DNA from: Acanthochromis polyacanthus
Taxonomy: Eukaryota; Chordata; Actinopteri; Pomacentridae
Direction: 5' to 3'
Assembly (NCBI RefSeq): GCF_021347895.1
Contig: NW_026131295.1
Location: 62,001 to 126,000 of the forward strand
Length of the DNA: 64,000 nucleotides
The notes beneath the pieces were generated by a model. The model did no database searches. It worked only from the letters and a program-made list of their open reading frames with translations, and had not been told where the DNA came from. Both the position numbers and the translations under genes were made by a program. This document shows, in pieces, positions 1-10,840 of this stretch (position 1 is its first letter; every line of letters begins with the position of its first letter).

Positions 1-404
1 TGGACTTCACGTGAATGCTTGTTCATGCGATTCCTTCAAACCAAGTCAACTCAAACATCATTTGCCTTCCTACTGATCACATTTCAAATCATTCTGAAGA
101 AGAAATTTGTGTGTCAACATGAAATTCGCGTTAATGTGGCCTTCATGACTTGTCTGCGCTTCAAATGCTGTTTCTGAGCTCAAATTGACATTTTGCTCCA
201 ATAATGTTGTCCCCGCAATTCGTTACATCCAGAACACTTAAAACATCATTTTCCGTCATATTTATCAGATTTCAAGTCATTCCGAAGAAGAACTTTGTGT
301 GTCAACATGAACTTCACATCAATGTTGAGTTCCTGATTTTCCTGCGCTTCAAATGCTGTTTCTGAGCTGAAATGCACAGTTTGGTCAAATATGCTGTTCA
401 TGCA

Positions 405-421
405 ATTCGCTACATGCAGAA
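405..421. other. Weak CENP-B-box-like 17-mer (example)
   Basis: ATTCGCTACATGCAGAA matches the essential positions of the mammalian CENP-B box (TTCG, A, CGGG at fixed spacing) at 7 of 9, failing in the last block (CAGA instead of CGGG). Related monomers carry ATTCGCTAAATGCAGAA, ATTCGCAAAATGCAGAA or ATTCGTTACATCCAGAA, also 7 of 9. Monomers with ATTCCTCACATAAAC lose the TTCG block. A 7 of 9 match is expected about once per two monomers by chance on both strands, so this is a weak call. Confidence 0.12.
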
Positions 422-452
422 CACCTAAAACATCATCTGCCTTCATATTTAT

Positions 453-639
453 CACATTTCAAGTCATTCTGAAAAAGAACTTTGTGTGTCAACATGAAAT
501 TTACATCAATGTTGCCTTCCTGATTTTCCTGCGCTTCAAATGCTGTTTCTGAGCTGAAATGCACAGTTTGGTCTAATATGCTGTTCATGCAATTCGCTAC
601 ATGCAGAACACCTAAAACATCATTTTCCTTCATATTCAT
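453..639. repeat. Representative full-length monomer (187 bp)
   Basis: This unit, phased arbitrarily at CACATTTCAAG, shows the common form. It has the L1 left module (GAACTTTGTGTGTCAACATG, then CCTTCCTGATTTTCCTGCGC) and the R1 right module (GAGCTGAAATGCACAGTTTG, then GCTGTTCATGCAATTCGC). Other left modules are L2 (GAAATTTGTTTGTCAAC, then AAATCAAACTTCATGACTC) and L3 (GAAATTCGCGTTAAT, then TAGCCTTCATGACTTG). Other right ends are CAATTCCTCACATAAAC, CACGAAATTCGCAAAATG, GTTGTTCGTGCAATTCGC and the R2 form (GAGCTCAAATTGAC, then TTACTTCCAGAACACTT). The true biological start of the unit cannot be told from a circularly permutable array. Confidence 0.9.
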
Positions 640-1573
640 CACAGTTCAAGTCAATCTGAGGAAGAAATTTGTTTGTCAACATGAACTTCACGTTAAATCA
701 AACTTCATGACTTTTCTGCTCTTCAAATGCTGTTTCTGAGCTCATATTGACGTTTTGCTCCAATAATGTTGTCCCTGCAATTCGTTACTTCCAGAACACT
801 TAAAACATCATTTTCTTGATATTTATCACATTTCAAGTCATTCTGAAGAAGAACTTTGTGTGTCAACATGAACTTCACGTCAATGTTAAATTCCTGATTT
901 TCCTGCGCTTCAAATGCTGTTTCTGAGCTGAAATGCACAGTTTGGTCCAATATGCTGTTCACGAAATTCGCAAAATGCAGAACACCTAAAACATCATTTT
1001 CCTTCATATTCATCACAGTTTAAGTCATTCTGAGGAAGAAATTTGTTTGTCAACATGAACTTCACGTTAAATCAAACTTCATGACTCTTCTGCGCTTCAA
1101 ATGCTGTTTCTGAGCTGAAATGCACAGTTTGGTCAAATATGCTGTTCATGCAATTCCTCACATAAACAACACCTTAAACATCATCGGCCTTCATACTGAT
1201 CACATTTCAAGTCATTCTGAAGAAGAACTTTGTGTGTAAACATGAACTGCACGTCAATGTTGCCTTCCTGATTTTCCTGCACTTCAAATGCTGTTTCTGA
1301 GCTGAAATGCACAGTTTGGTCCAATATGCTGTTCACGAAATTCGCAAAATGCAGAACACCAAAAACATCATTTTCCTTCATATTCATCACATTCAAGGCA
1401 TTCTGAGGAAGAAATTTGTTTGTCAACATGAACTTCACGTTACATCAAACTTCATGACTCTTCTGCACTTCAAATGGTTGTGCTGTGCTGAAATGCACAG
1501 TTTGGTCTAATAAGCTGTTCATGCAATTCCTTACATAAACAACACCTTAAACATCATCTGCCTTCATATTTAT

Positions 1574-1692
1574 CACATTTCAAGTCATACTGATGAAGAA
1601 ATTTGTGAGTCAACATGGACTTCACGTGAATGCTTGTTCATGCGATTCCTTCAAACCAAGTCAACTCAAACATCATTTGCCTTCCTACTGAT
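1574..1692. repeat. Short-monomer class (119 bp), 25 copies; type copy
   Basis: This unit lacks about 68 bp compared with a full monomer. Sequence normally running from CACGTCAATG to ATGCTGTTCATG is replaced by CACGTGAATGCTTGTTCATG, as if a deletion had joined two ATG-containing sites. All copies share the breakpoint and the unique stretch CCAAGTCAACTC, so one founder deletion was amplified. Copies: 1-77 (cut by the window edge), 1574-1692, 9151-9237 (left end lost), 9798-9916, 10477-10595, 12094-12212, 15024-15142, 18515-18633, 19758-19876, 25869-25987, 33858-33976, 37911-38029, 41028-41146, 42271-42389, 45573-45691, 46538-46625 (left end lost), 47563-47681, 49037-49155, 50843-50961, 51522-51640, 54449-54567, 57374-57492, 58618-58736, 60985-61103, 63712-63830. 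Nearly all are followed by an L3-type monomer. None lies between 1.7 and 9.1 kb or between 26 and 33.8 kb. Confidence 0.93.
1621..1630. other. Perfect 10-bp palindrome with E-box, specific to short monomers
   Basis: TTCACGTGAA is its own reverse complement and contains CACGTG. It is created in the 119 bp class, where full-length monomers have CACGTC or CACGTT. The same palindrome is present in each of the 25 short units, two bases upstream of the CACGTG positions 8, 9168, 9847, 10526, 12143 and so on. CACGTG is the known core for many bHLH factors, and TCACGTG resembles budding-yeast CDEI. Binding here is only a possibility. Confidence 0.6.
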
Positions 1693-2240
1693 CACATTTC
1701 AAATCATTCTGAAGAAGAAATTTGTGTGTCAACATGAAATTCGCGTTAATATAGCCTTCATGACTTGTCTGCGCTTCAAATGCTGTTTCTGAGCTCAAAT
1801 TGACATTTTGCTCCAATAATGTTGTCCCCGCAATTCGTTACATCCAGAACACTTAAAACATCATTTTCCTTCATATTTATCAGATTTCAAGTCATTCCGA
1901 AGAAGAACTTTGTGTGTCAACATGAACTTCACATCAATGTTGAGTTCCTGATTTTCCTGCGCTTCAAATGCTGTTTCTCAGCTGAAATGCACAGTTTGGT
2001 CAAATATGCTGTTCATGCAATTCGCTACATGCAGAACACCTAAAACATCATTTTCCTTCATGTTTATCACATTTCAAGTCATTCTGAAGAAGAACTTTGT
2101 GTGTCATCATGAAATTCACGTCAATGTTTGCCTTCCTGATTTTCCTGCGCTTCAAATGCTGTTTCTGAGCTGAAATGCACAGTTTGGTCAAATATGCTGT
2201 TCATGCAATTCGCTACATGCAGACCACCAAAAACATCATT
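1690..2240. repeat. Segment duplicated at 3,752-4,302 (offset 2,062 bp)
   Basis: This run begins with CACATTTCAAATCATTC at its left and includes the GTTGTCCCCGCAATTCG and TTCCGAAGAAGAAC variants and the TTTCTCAGCTGAAATG variant. It recurs 2,062 bp (11 monomers) downstream. Differences are visible near the right end (GTCATCATGAAATTC here, GTCAACATGACATTC there). The same four-monomer haplotype (L3, R2, CCGAAG and CTCAGC variants) is found at about 12.3, 23.0, 28.0, 31.2, 37.3, 38.2, 42.5, 54.7, 57.6 and 58.9 kb. It is therefore a favoured cassette of the array. Confidence 0.75.
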
Positions 2241-4946
2241 TTCCTTCATGTTTATCACATTTCAAGTCATTCTGAAGAAGAACTTTGTGTGTCAACATGA
2301 AATTCACGTCATTGTTTGCCTTCCTGATTTTCCTGCGCTTCAAATGCTGTTTCTCAGCTGAAATGCAGAGTTTGGTCAAATATGCTGTTCATGCAATTCC
2401 TCACATAAACAACACCTTAAACATCATCTGCCTTCATATTCATCACAGTTCAAGTCATTCTGAGGAAGACATTTGTTTGTCAACATGAACTTCACGTTAA
2501 ATCAAACTTCATGACTTGTCTGCGCTTCAAATGCTGTTTCTGAGCTCAAATTGACGTTTTGCTCCAATATTGTTTTCCCTGCAATTCGTTACTTCCAGAA
2601 CACTTAAAACATCATTTTTCTTCATATTTATCACATTTCAAGTCATTCTGAAGAACAACTTTGTGTGTCAACATGAACTTCACGTCAATGTTGCCTTCCT
2701 GGTTTTCCTGCGCTTCAAATGCTGTTTCTGAGCTGAAATACACAGTTTGGTCAAATATGCTGTTCATGCAATTCGCTACATGCAGAACACCTAAAACATC
2801 ATTTTCCTTCATATTCATCACAGTTCAAGTCATTCTGAGGAAGAAATTTGTTTGTCAACATGAACTTCACGTTAAATCAAACTTCATGACTTTTCTGCTC
2901 TTCAAATGCTGTTTCTGAGCTCAAATTGACGTTTTGCTCCAATAATGTTGTCCCTGCAATTCGTTACTTCCAGAACACTTAAAACATCATTTTTCTTGAT
3001 ATTTATCACATTTCAAGTCATTCTGAAGAAGAACTTTGTGTGTCAACATGAACTTCACGTCAATGTTACCTTCCTGATTTTCCTGCGCTTCAAATGCTGT
3101 TTCTGAGCTGAAATGCACAGTTTGGTCCAATATGCTGTTCACGAAATTCACAAAATGCAGAACACCTAAAACATCATTTTCCTTCATATTCATCACAGTT
3201 TAAGTCATTCTGAGGAAGAAATTTGTTTGTCAACATGAACTTCACGTTAAATCAAACTTCATGACTCTTCTGCGCTTCAAATGCTGTTTCTGAGCTGAAA
3301 TGCACAGTTTGGTCAAATATGCTGTTCATGCAATTCCTCACATAAACAACACCTTAAACATCATCTGCCTTCATACTGATCACATTTCAAGTCATTCTGA
3401 AGAGGAACTTTGTGAGTCAACATGAACTTCACGTTAAATCAAACTTCATGACTCTTCTGCGCTTCAAATGCTGTTTCTGAGCTGAAATGCACAGTTTGGT
3501 CAAATATGTTGTTCGTGCAATTCGCTAAATGCAGAACACCTAAAACATCATTTTCCTTCATATCTATCACATTTCAAGTCATTCTGAAGAAGAACTTTGT
3601 GAGTCAACATGAAATTCAGGTCAATGTTGCCTTCCTGATTTTCCTGCTCTTCAAATGCTGTTTCTGAGCTCAAATTGACATTTTGCTCAAATATGTTGCC
3701 CCTGCAATTTGTTACATCCAGAACACCTTAAACATCATTTTCCTTCATATTTATCACAGTTCAAATCATTCTGAAGAAGAAATTTGTGTGTCAACATGAA
3801 ATTCGCGTTAATATAGCCTTCATGACTTGTCTGCGCTTCAAATGCTGTTTCTGAGCTCAAATTGACATTTTGCTCCAATAATGTTGTCCCCGCAATTCGT
3901 TACATCCAGAACACTTAAAACATCATTTTCCTTCATATTTATCAGATTTCAAGTCATTCCGAAGAAGAACTTTGTGTGTCAACATGAACTTCACATCAAT
4001 GTTGAGTTCCTGATTTTCCTGCGCTTCAAATGCTGTTTCTCAGCTGAAATGCACAGTTTGGTCAAATATGCTGTTCATGCAATTCGCTACATGCAGAACA
4101 CCTAAAACATCATTTTCCTTCATGTTTATCACATTTCAAGTCATTCTGAAGAAGAACTTTGTGTGTCAACATGACATTCACGTCAATGTTTGCCTTCCTG
4201 ATTTTCCTGCGCTTCAAATGCTGTTTCTGAGCTGAAATGCACAGTTTGGTCAAATATGCTGTTCATGCAATTCCTTACATAAACAACACCTTAAACATCA
4301 TCTGCCTTCATATTTATCAGATTTCAAGTCATTGTGAAGAAGAACTTTGTGAGTCAACATGAAATTCACGTCAATTTTGCCTTCCTGATTTTCCTGCTCT
4401 TCAAATGCTGTTTCTGAGCTGAAATGCACAGTTTGGTCAAATATGTTGTCCCTGCAATTCGTTACATCCAGAACACCTAAAAAATCATTTTCCTTCATAT
4501 TTATCACATTTCAAGTCATTCTGAAGAAGAACTTTGTGTGTCAACATGAACTTCAGGTCAATGTTAACTTCCTGATTTTCCTGCGCTTCAAATGCTGTTT
4601 CTGAGCTCAAATTGACGTTTTGCGCCAATAATGTTTTTCCTGCAATTCGTTACTTCCAGAACACTTAAAACATCATTTTCCTTCATATTTATCAGATTTC
4701 AAGTCATTCTGAAGAAGAACTTTGTGTGTCAACATGAACTTCACCTCAATGTTACCTTCCTGATTTTCCTGCGCTTCAAATGCTGTTTCTGAGCTGTAAT
4801 GCACAGTTTGGTCAAATATGCTGTTCATGCAATTCCTCACATAAACAACACCTTAAACATCATCTGCCTTCATATTCATCACAGTTCAAGTCATTCTGAG
4901 GAAGAAATTTGTTTGTCAACATGAACTTCACGTTAAATCAAACTTC

Positions 4947-4958
4947 ATGACTTTGCGC
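4947..4958. other. 3-bp contraction marker in the array
   Basis: CATGACTTTGCGCTTC replaces CATGACTTGTCTGCGCTTC. The only other copy I saw is at about 7567-7578, inside the matching 2,620 bp duplicate. It serves as a private marker of that event. At the equivalent place near 12,845 and 16,337 the uncontracted form is present. Confidence 0.8.
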
Positions 4959-7062
4959 TTCAAATGCTGTTTCTGAGCTCAAATTGACGTTTTGCTCCAA
5001 TATTGTTTTCCCTGCAATTCGTTACTTCCAGAACACTTAAAACATCATTTTTCTTCATATTTATCACATTTCAAGTCATTCTGAAGAACAACTTTGTGTG
5101 TCAACATGAACTTCACGTCAATGTTGCCTTCCTGGTTTTCCTGCGCTTCAAATGCTGTTTCTGAGCTGAAATGCACAGTTTGGTCAAATATGCTGTTCAT
5201 GCAATTCGCTACATGCAGAACACCTAAAACATCATTTTCCTTCATATTCATCACAGTTCAAGTCATTCTGAGGAAGAAATTTGTTTGTCAACATGAACTT
5301 CACGTTAAATCAAACTTCATGACTTTTCTGCTCTTCAAATGCTGTTTCTGAGCTCAAATTGACGTTTTGCTCCAAAAATGTTGTCCCTGCAATTCGTTAC
5401 TTCCAGAACACTTAAAACATCATTTTTCTTTATATTTATCACATTTCAAGTCATTCTGAAGAAGAACTTTGTGTGTCAACATGAACTTCACGTCAATGTT
5501 ACCTTCCTGATTTTCCTGCGCTTCAAATGCTGTTTCTGAGCTGAAATGCACAGTTTGGTCCAAAATGCTGTTCACGAAATTCGCAAAATGCAGAACACCT
5601 AAAACATCATTTTCCTTCATATTCATCACAGTTTAAGTCATTCTGAGGAAGAAATTTGATTGTCAACATGAACTTCACGTTAAATCAAACTTCATGACTC
5701 TTCTGCGCTTCAAATGCTGTTTCTGAGCTGAAATGCACAGTTTGGTCAAATATGCTGTTCATGCAATTCCTCACATAAACAACACCTTAAACATCATCTG
5801 CCTTCATACTGATCACATTTCAAGTCATTCTGAAGAGGAACTTAGAGAATCAACATGAAATTCACGTCAATGTTGCCTTCCTGATTTTCCTGCGCTTCAA
5901 ATGCTGTTTCTGAGCTGAAATGCACAGTTTGGTCAAATATGCTGTTCATGCAATTCCTCACATAAACAACACCTTAAACATCATCTGCCTTCTTACTGAT
6001 CACATTTCAAGTCATTCTGAAGAAGAACTTTGTGAGTCAACATGAACTTCACGTTAAATCAAACTTCATGACTCTTCTGCGCTTCAAATGCTGTTTCTGA
6101 GCTGAAATGCACAGTTTGGTCAAATATGTTGTTCGTGCAATTCGCTAAATGCAGAACACCTAAAACATCATTTTCCTTCATATCGATCACATTTCAAGTC
6201 ATTCTGAAGACGAACTTTGTGAGTCAACATGAAATTCAGGTCAATGTTGCCTTCCTGATTTTCCTGCTCTTCAAATGCTGTTTCTGAGCTCAAATTGACA
6301 TTTTGCTCAAATATGTTTTCCCTGCAATTTGTTACATCCAGAACACCTTAAACATCATTTTCCTTCATATTTATCACAGTTCAAGTCATTCTGAGGAAGA
6401 AATTTGTTTGTCAACATGAACTTCACGTTAAATCAAACTTCATGACTTTCCTGCGCTTCAAATGCTGTTTCTGAGCTGTAATGCACAGTTTTTTTTAAAT
6501 ATTCTGTTCATGCAATTCCTTACATAAACAACACCTTAATCATCATCTGCCTTCATATTTATTACATTTGAAGTCATTCTGAGGAAGAAATTTGTGAGTC
6601 AACATGAACTTCACGTTAAATCAAACTTCATGACTCTTCTGCCCTTCAAATGCTGTTTCTGAGCTGAAATGCACAGTTTGGTCAAATATGCTGTTCATGC
6701 AATTCCTCACATAAACAACACCTTAAACATCATCTGCCTTCTTACTGATCACATTTCAAGTCATTCTGAAGAAGAACTTTGTGAGTCAACATGAACTTCA
6801 CGTTAAATCAAACTTCATGACTCTTCTGCGCTTCAAATGCTGTTTCTGAGCTGAAATGCACAGTTTGGTCAAATATGTTGTTCGTGCAATTCGCTAAATG
6901 CAGAACACCTAAAACATCATTTTCCTTCATGTTTATCACATTTCAAGTCATTCTGAAGAAGAACTTTGTGTGTCATCATGAAATTCACGTCAATGTTTGC
7001 CTTCCTGATTTTCCTGCGCTTCAAATGCTGTTTCTGAGCTGAAATGCACAGTTTGGTCAAAT
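4953..7062. repeat. Segment homologous to 12,852-14,961 (offset 7,899 bp)
   Basis: Marker variants run in the same order in both segments: the L1 unit with CAACTTTGTGTG, the CACGAAATTCGC unit, GGAACTTAGAGAATC, CTTACTGATC, the T8 unit, and TCATCATGAAATTC. At 6441-6480 this copy has CTTTCCTGCGC and GAGCTGTAATGC where the other has CTCTTCTGCGC and GTGGTGCTGTGC. That patch looks like a short gene-conversion tract. The segments part company at 7063. Confidence 0.78.
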
Positions 7063-9143
7063 ATGTTGTCCCTGCAATTCGTTACATCCAGAACACCTAA
7101 AAAATCATTTTCCTTCATATTTATCACATTTCAAGTCATTCTGAAGAAGAACTTTGTGTGTCAACATGAACTTCAGGTCAATGTTAACTTCCTGATTTTC
7201 CTGCGCTTCAAATGCTGTTTCTGAGCTCAAATTGACGTCTTGCGCCAATAATGTTTTTCCTGCAATTCGTTACTTCCAGAACACTTAAAACATCATTTTC
7301 CTTCATATTTATCAGATTTCAAGTCATTCTGAAGAAGAACTTTGTGTGTCAACATGAACTTCACCTCAATGTTACCTTCCTGATTTTCCTGCGCTTCAAA
7401 TGCTGTTTCTGAGCTGTAATGCACAGTTTGGTCAAATATGCTGTTCATGCAATTCCTCACATAAACAACACCTTAAACATCATCTGCCTTCATATTCATC
7501 ACAGTTCAAGTCATTCTGAGGAAGAAATTTGTTTGTCAACATGAACTTCACGTTAAATCAAACTTCATGACTTTGCGCTTCAAATGCTGTTTCTGAGCTC
7601 AAATTGACGTTTTGCTCCAATATTGTTTTCCCTGCAATTCGTTACTTCCAGAACACTTAAAACATCATTTTTCTTCATATTTATCACATTTCAAGTCATT
7701 CTGAAGAACAACTTTGTGTGTCAACATGAACTTCACGTCAATGTTGCCTTCCTGGTTTTCCTGCGCTTCAAATGCTGTTTCTGAGCTGAAATGCACAGTT
7801 TGGTCAAATATGCTGTTCATGCAATTCGCTACATGCAGAACACCTAAAACATCATTTTCCTTCATATTCATCACAGTTCAAGTCATTCTGAGGAAGAAAT
7901 TTGTTTGTCAACATGAACTTCACGTTAAATCAAACTTCATGACTTTTCTGCTCTTCAAATGCTGTTTCTGAGCTCAAATTGACGTTTTGCTCCAAAAATG
8001 TTGTCCCTGCAATTCGTTACTTCCAGAACACTTAAAACATCATTTTTCTTTATATTTATCACATTTCAAGTCATTCTGAAGAAGAACTTTGTGTGTCAAC
8101 ATGAACTTCACGTCAATGTTACCTTCCTGATTTTCCTGCGCTTCAAATGCTGTTTCTGAGCTGAAATGCACAGTTTGGTCCAAAATGCTGTTCACGAAAT
8201 TCGCAAAATGCAGAACACCTAAAACATCATTTTCCTTCATATTCATCACAGTTTAAGTCATTCTGAGGAAGAAATTTGTTTGTCAACATGAACTTCACGT
8301 TAAATCAAACTTCATGACTCTTCTGCGCTTCAAATGCTGTTTCTGAGCTGAAATGCACAGTTTGGTCAAATATGCTGTTCATGCAATTCCTCACATAAAC
8401 AACACCTTAAACATCATCTGCCTTCATACTGATCACATTTCAAGTCATTCTGAAGAGGAACTTAGAGAATCAACATGAAATTCACGTCAATGTTGCCTTC
8501 CTGATTTTCCTGCGCTTCAAATGCTGTTTCTGAGCTGAAATGCACAGTTTGGTCAAATATGCTGTTCATGCAATTCCTCACATAAACAACACCTTAAACA
8601 TCATCTGCCTTCATACTGATCACATTTCAAGTCATTCTGAAGAGGAACTTTGTGAGTCAACATGAACTTCACGTTAAATCAAACTTCATGACTCTTCTGC
8701 GCTTCAAATGCTGTTTCTGAGCTGAAATGCACAGTTTGGTCAAATATGTTGTTCGTGCAATTCGCTAAATGCAGAACACCTAAAACATCATTTTCCTTCA
8801 TATCTATCACATTTCAAGTCATTCTGAAGAAGAACTTTGTGAGTCAACATGAAATTCAGGTCAATGTTGCCTTCCTGATTTTCCTGCTCTTCAAATGCTG
8901 TTTCTGAGCTCAAATTGACATTTTGCTCAAATATGTTGCCCCTGCAATTTGTTACATCCAGAACACCTTAAACATCATTTTCCTTCATATTTATCACAGT
9001 TCAAGTCATTCTGAGGAAGAAATTTGTTTGTCAACATGAACTTCACGTTAAATCAAACTTCATGACTCTTCTGCTCTTCAAATGGTTGTGCTGTGCTGAA
9101 ATGCACAGTTTGGTCAAATATGCTGTTCATGCAATTCCTCACA

Positions 9144-9160
9144 TAAACAGCACGTCAACA
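9144..9160. other. Out-of-register junction, truncated short monomer
   Basis: ACATAAACAGCACGTCAACA joins the right end of an R1 monomer to the GTCAACATGAACTTCACGTG of a short monomer. About 60-65 bp that normally lie between them (the CTTAAACATCAT to TTTGTCTG stretch) are missing. The downstream short unit has the GCCATTCC and GCCGTCC variants, as does the intact copy at 50,843-50,961. This one probably descends from that subtype. Confidence 0.8.
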
Positions 9161-9404
9161 TGAACTTCACGTGAATGCTTGTTCATGCCATTCCTTCAAA
9201 CCAAGTCAACTCAAACATCATTTGCCGTCCTACTGATCACATTTCAAATCATTCTGAAGAAGAAATTTGTGTGTCAACATGAAATTCGCGTTAATGTAGC
9301 CTTCATGACTTGTCTGCACTTCAAATGGTTGTGCTGTGCTGAAATGCACAGTTTGGTCTAATATGCTGTTCATGCAATTCCTTACATAAACAACACCTTA
9401 AACA

Positions 9405-10840
9405 TCATCTGCCTTCATACTGATCACATTTCAAGTCATTCTGAAGAAGAACTTTGTGAGTCAACATGAAATTCACGTCAATGTTGCCTTCCTGATTTTC
9501 CTGCGCTTCAAATGCTGTTTCTGAGCTGAAATGCACAGTTTGGTCAAATATGTTGTTCATGCAATTTGCTAAATGCAGAACACCTAAAACATCATTTTCC
9601 TTCATATTCATCACATTCAAGGCATTCTGAGGAAGAAATTTGTTTGTCAACATGAACTTCACGTTAAATCAAACTTCATGACTCTTCTGCACTTCAAATG
9701 GTTGTGCTGTGCTGAAATGCACAGTTTGGTCTAATATGCTGTTCATACAATTCCTTACATAAACAACACCTTAAACATCATCTGCCTTCATATTTATCAC
9801 ATTTCAAGTCATACTGATGAAGAAATTTGTGAGTCAACATGGACTTCACGTGAATGCTTGTTCATGCGATTCCTTCAAACCAAGTCAACTCAAACATCAT
9901 TTGCCTTCCTACTGATCACATTTCAAATCATTCTGAAGAAGAAATTTGTGTGTCAACATGAAATTCGCGTTAATATAGCCTTCATGACTTGTCTCCACTT
10001 CAAATGGTTGTGCTGTGCTGAAATGCACAGTTTGGTCAAATATGCTGTTCATGCAATTCCTCACATAAACAACACCTTAAACATCATCTGCCTTCATACT
10101 GATCACATTTCAAGTCATTCTGAAGAAGAACTTTGTGAGTCAACATGAAATTCACGTCAATGTTGCCTTCCTGATTTTCCTGCGCTTCAAATGCTGTTTC
10201 TGAGCTGAAATGCACAGTTTGGTCAAATATGTTGTTCATGCAATTTGCTAAATGCAGAACACCTAAAACATCATTTTCCTTCATATTCATCACATTCAAG
10301 GCATTCTGAGGAAGAAATTTGTTTGTCAACATGAACTTCACGTTAAATCAAACTTCATGACTCTTCTGCACTTCAAATGGTTGTGCTGTGCTGAAATGCA
10401 CAGTTTGGTCTAATATGCTGTTCATACAATTCCTTACATAAACAACACCTTAAACATCATCTGCCTTCATATTTATCACATTTCAAGTCATACTGATGAA
10501 GAAATTTGTGAGTCAACATGGACTTCACGTGAATGCTTGTTCATGCGATTCCTTCAAACCAAGTCAACTCAAACATCATTTGCCTTCCTACTGATCACAT
10601 TTCAAATCATTCTGAAGAAGAAATTTGTGTGTCAACATGAAATTCGCGTTAATATAGCCTTCATGACTCTTCTGCGCTTCAAATGCTGTTTCTGAGCTGA
10701 AATGCACAGTTTGGTCAAATATGCTGTTCATGCAATTCCTCACATAAACAGCACCTTAAACATCATCGGCCTTCATATTTATCACATTTCAAGTCATTCT
10801 GAAGAACAACTTTGTGTGTCAACATGAACTTCACGTCAAT
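9405..10840. repeat. Tandem copies at offset 679 bp (3 full + 1 short monomer)
   Basis: The sequence of about 9,405-10,084 recurs from about 10,084 at an offset of 679 bp. Each copy contains an L1 monomer with GTTGTTCATGCAATTTGC, a CATTCAAGGCATTC monomer, an L2 monomer with GGTTGTGCTGTGC and TTCATACAATTCC, and a 119 bp short unit followed by an L3 start. Three 187 bp units plus one 119 bp unit account for the period. The second copy ends near 10,665, where CTTGTCTCCAC is replaced by CTCTTCTGCGC. Confidence 0.8.

Larger units (their letters stand above)
4399..8612. repeat. Tandem duplication, 14-monomer unit (2,620 bp)
   Basis: Positions 4399-5992 and 7019-8612 are nearly identical at an offset of 2,620 bp. 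By eye I found two substitutions: base 7239 is C where base 4619 is T, and base 5659 is A where base 8279 is T. Both copies share a private 3-bp contraction (GACTTTGCGC at about 4949 and 7569, elsewhere GACTTGTCTGCGC) and a private GGAACTTAGAGAATC. The duplication is therefore younger than those changes. The stretch between the copies (5993-7018) is satellite of the same kind. Confidence 0.85.

Noticed and set aside
246..455. Recurrent minus-strand open frames of about 69 codons (and plus-strand frames of 74-99 codons) as protein genes
   Set aside because: They repeat with the satellite period, slightly exceed one monomer and end in the next. The 187 bp unit is 3n+1, so frame is lost at each unit. 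Variants between copies change amino acids freely, and frames are broken in many units. No known domain is recognisable.
9144..9237. Insertion of a mobile element at irregular junctions
   Set aside because: All sequence on both sides of each junction is satellite. There are no target-site duplications, terminal repeats or foreign bases beyond a few nucleotides.
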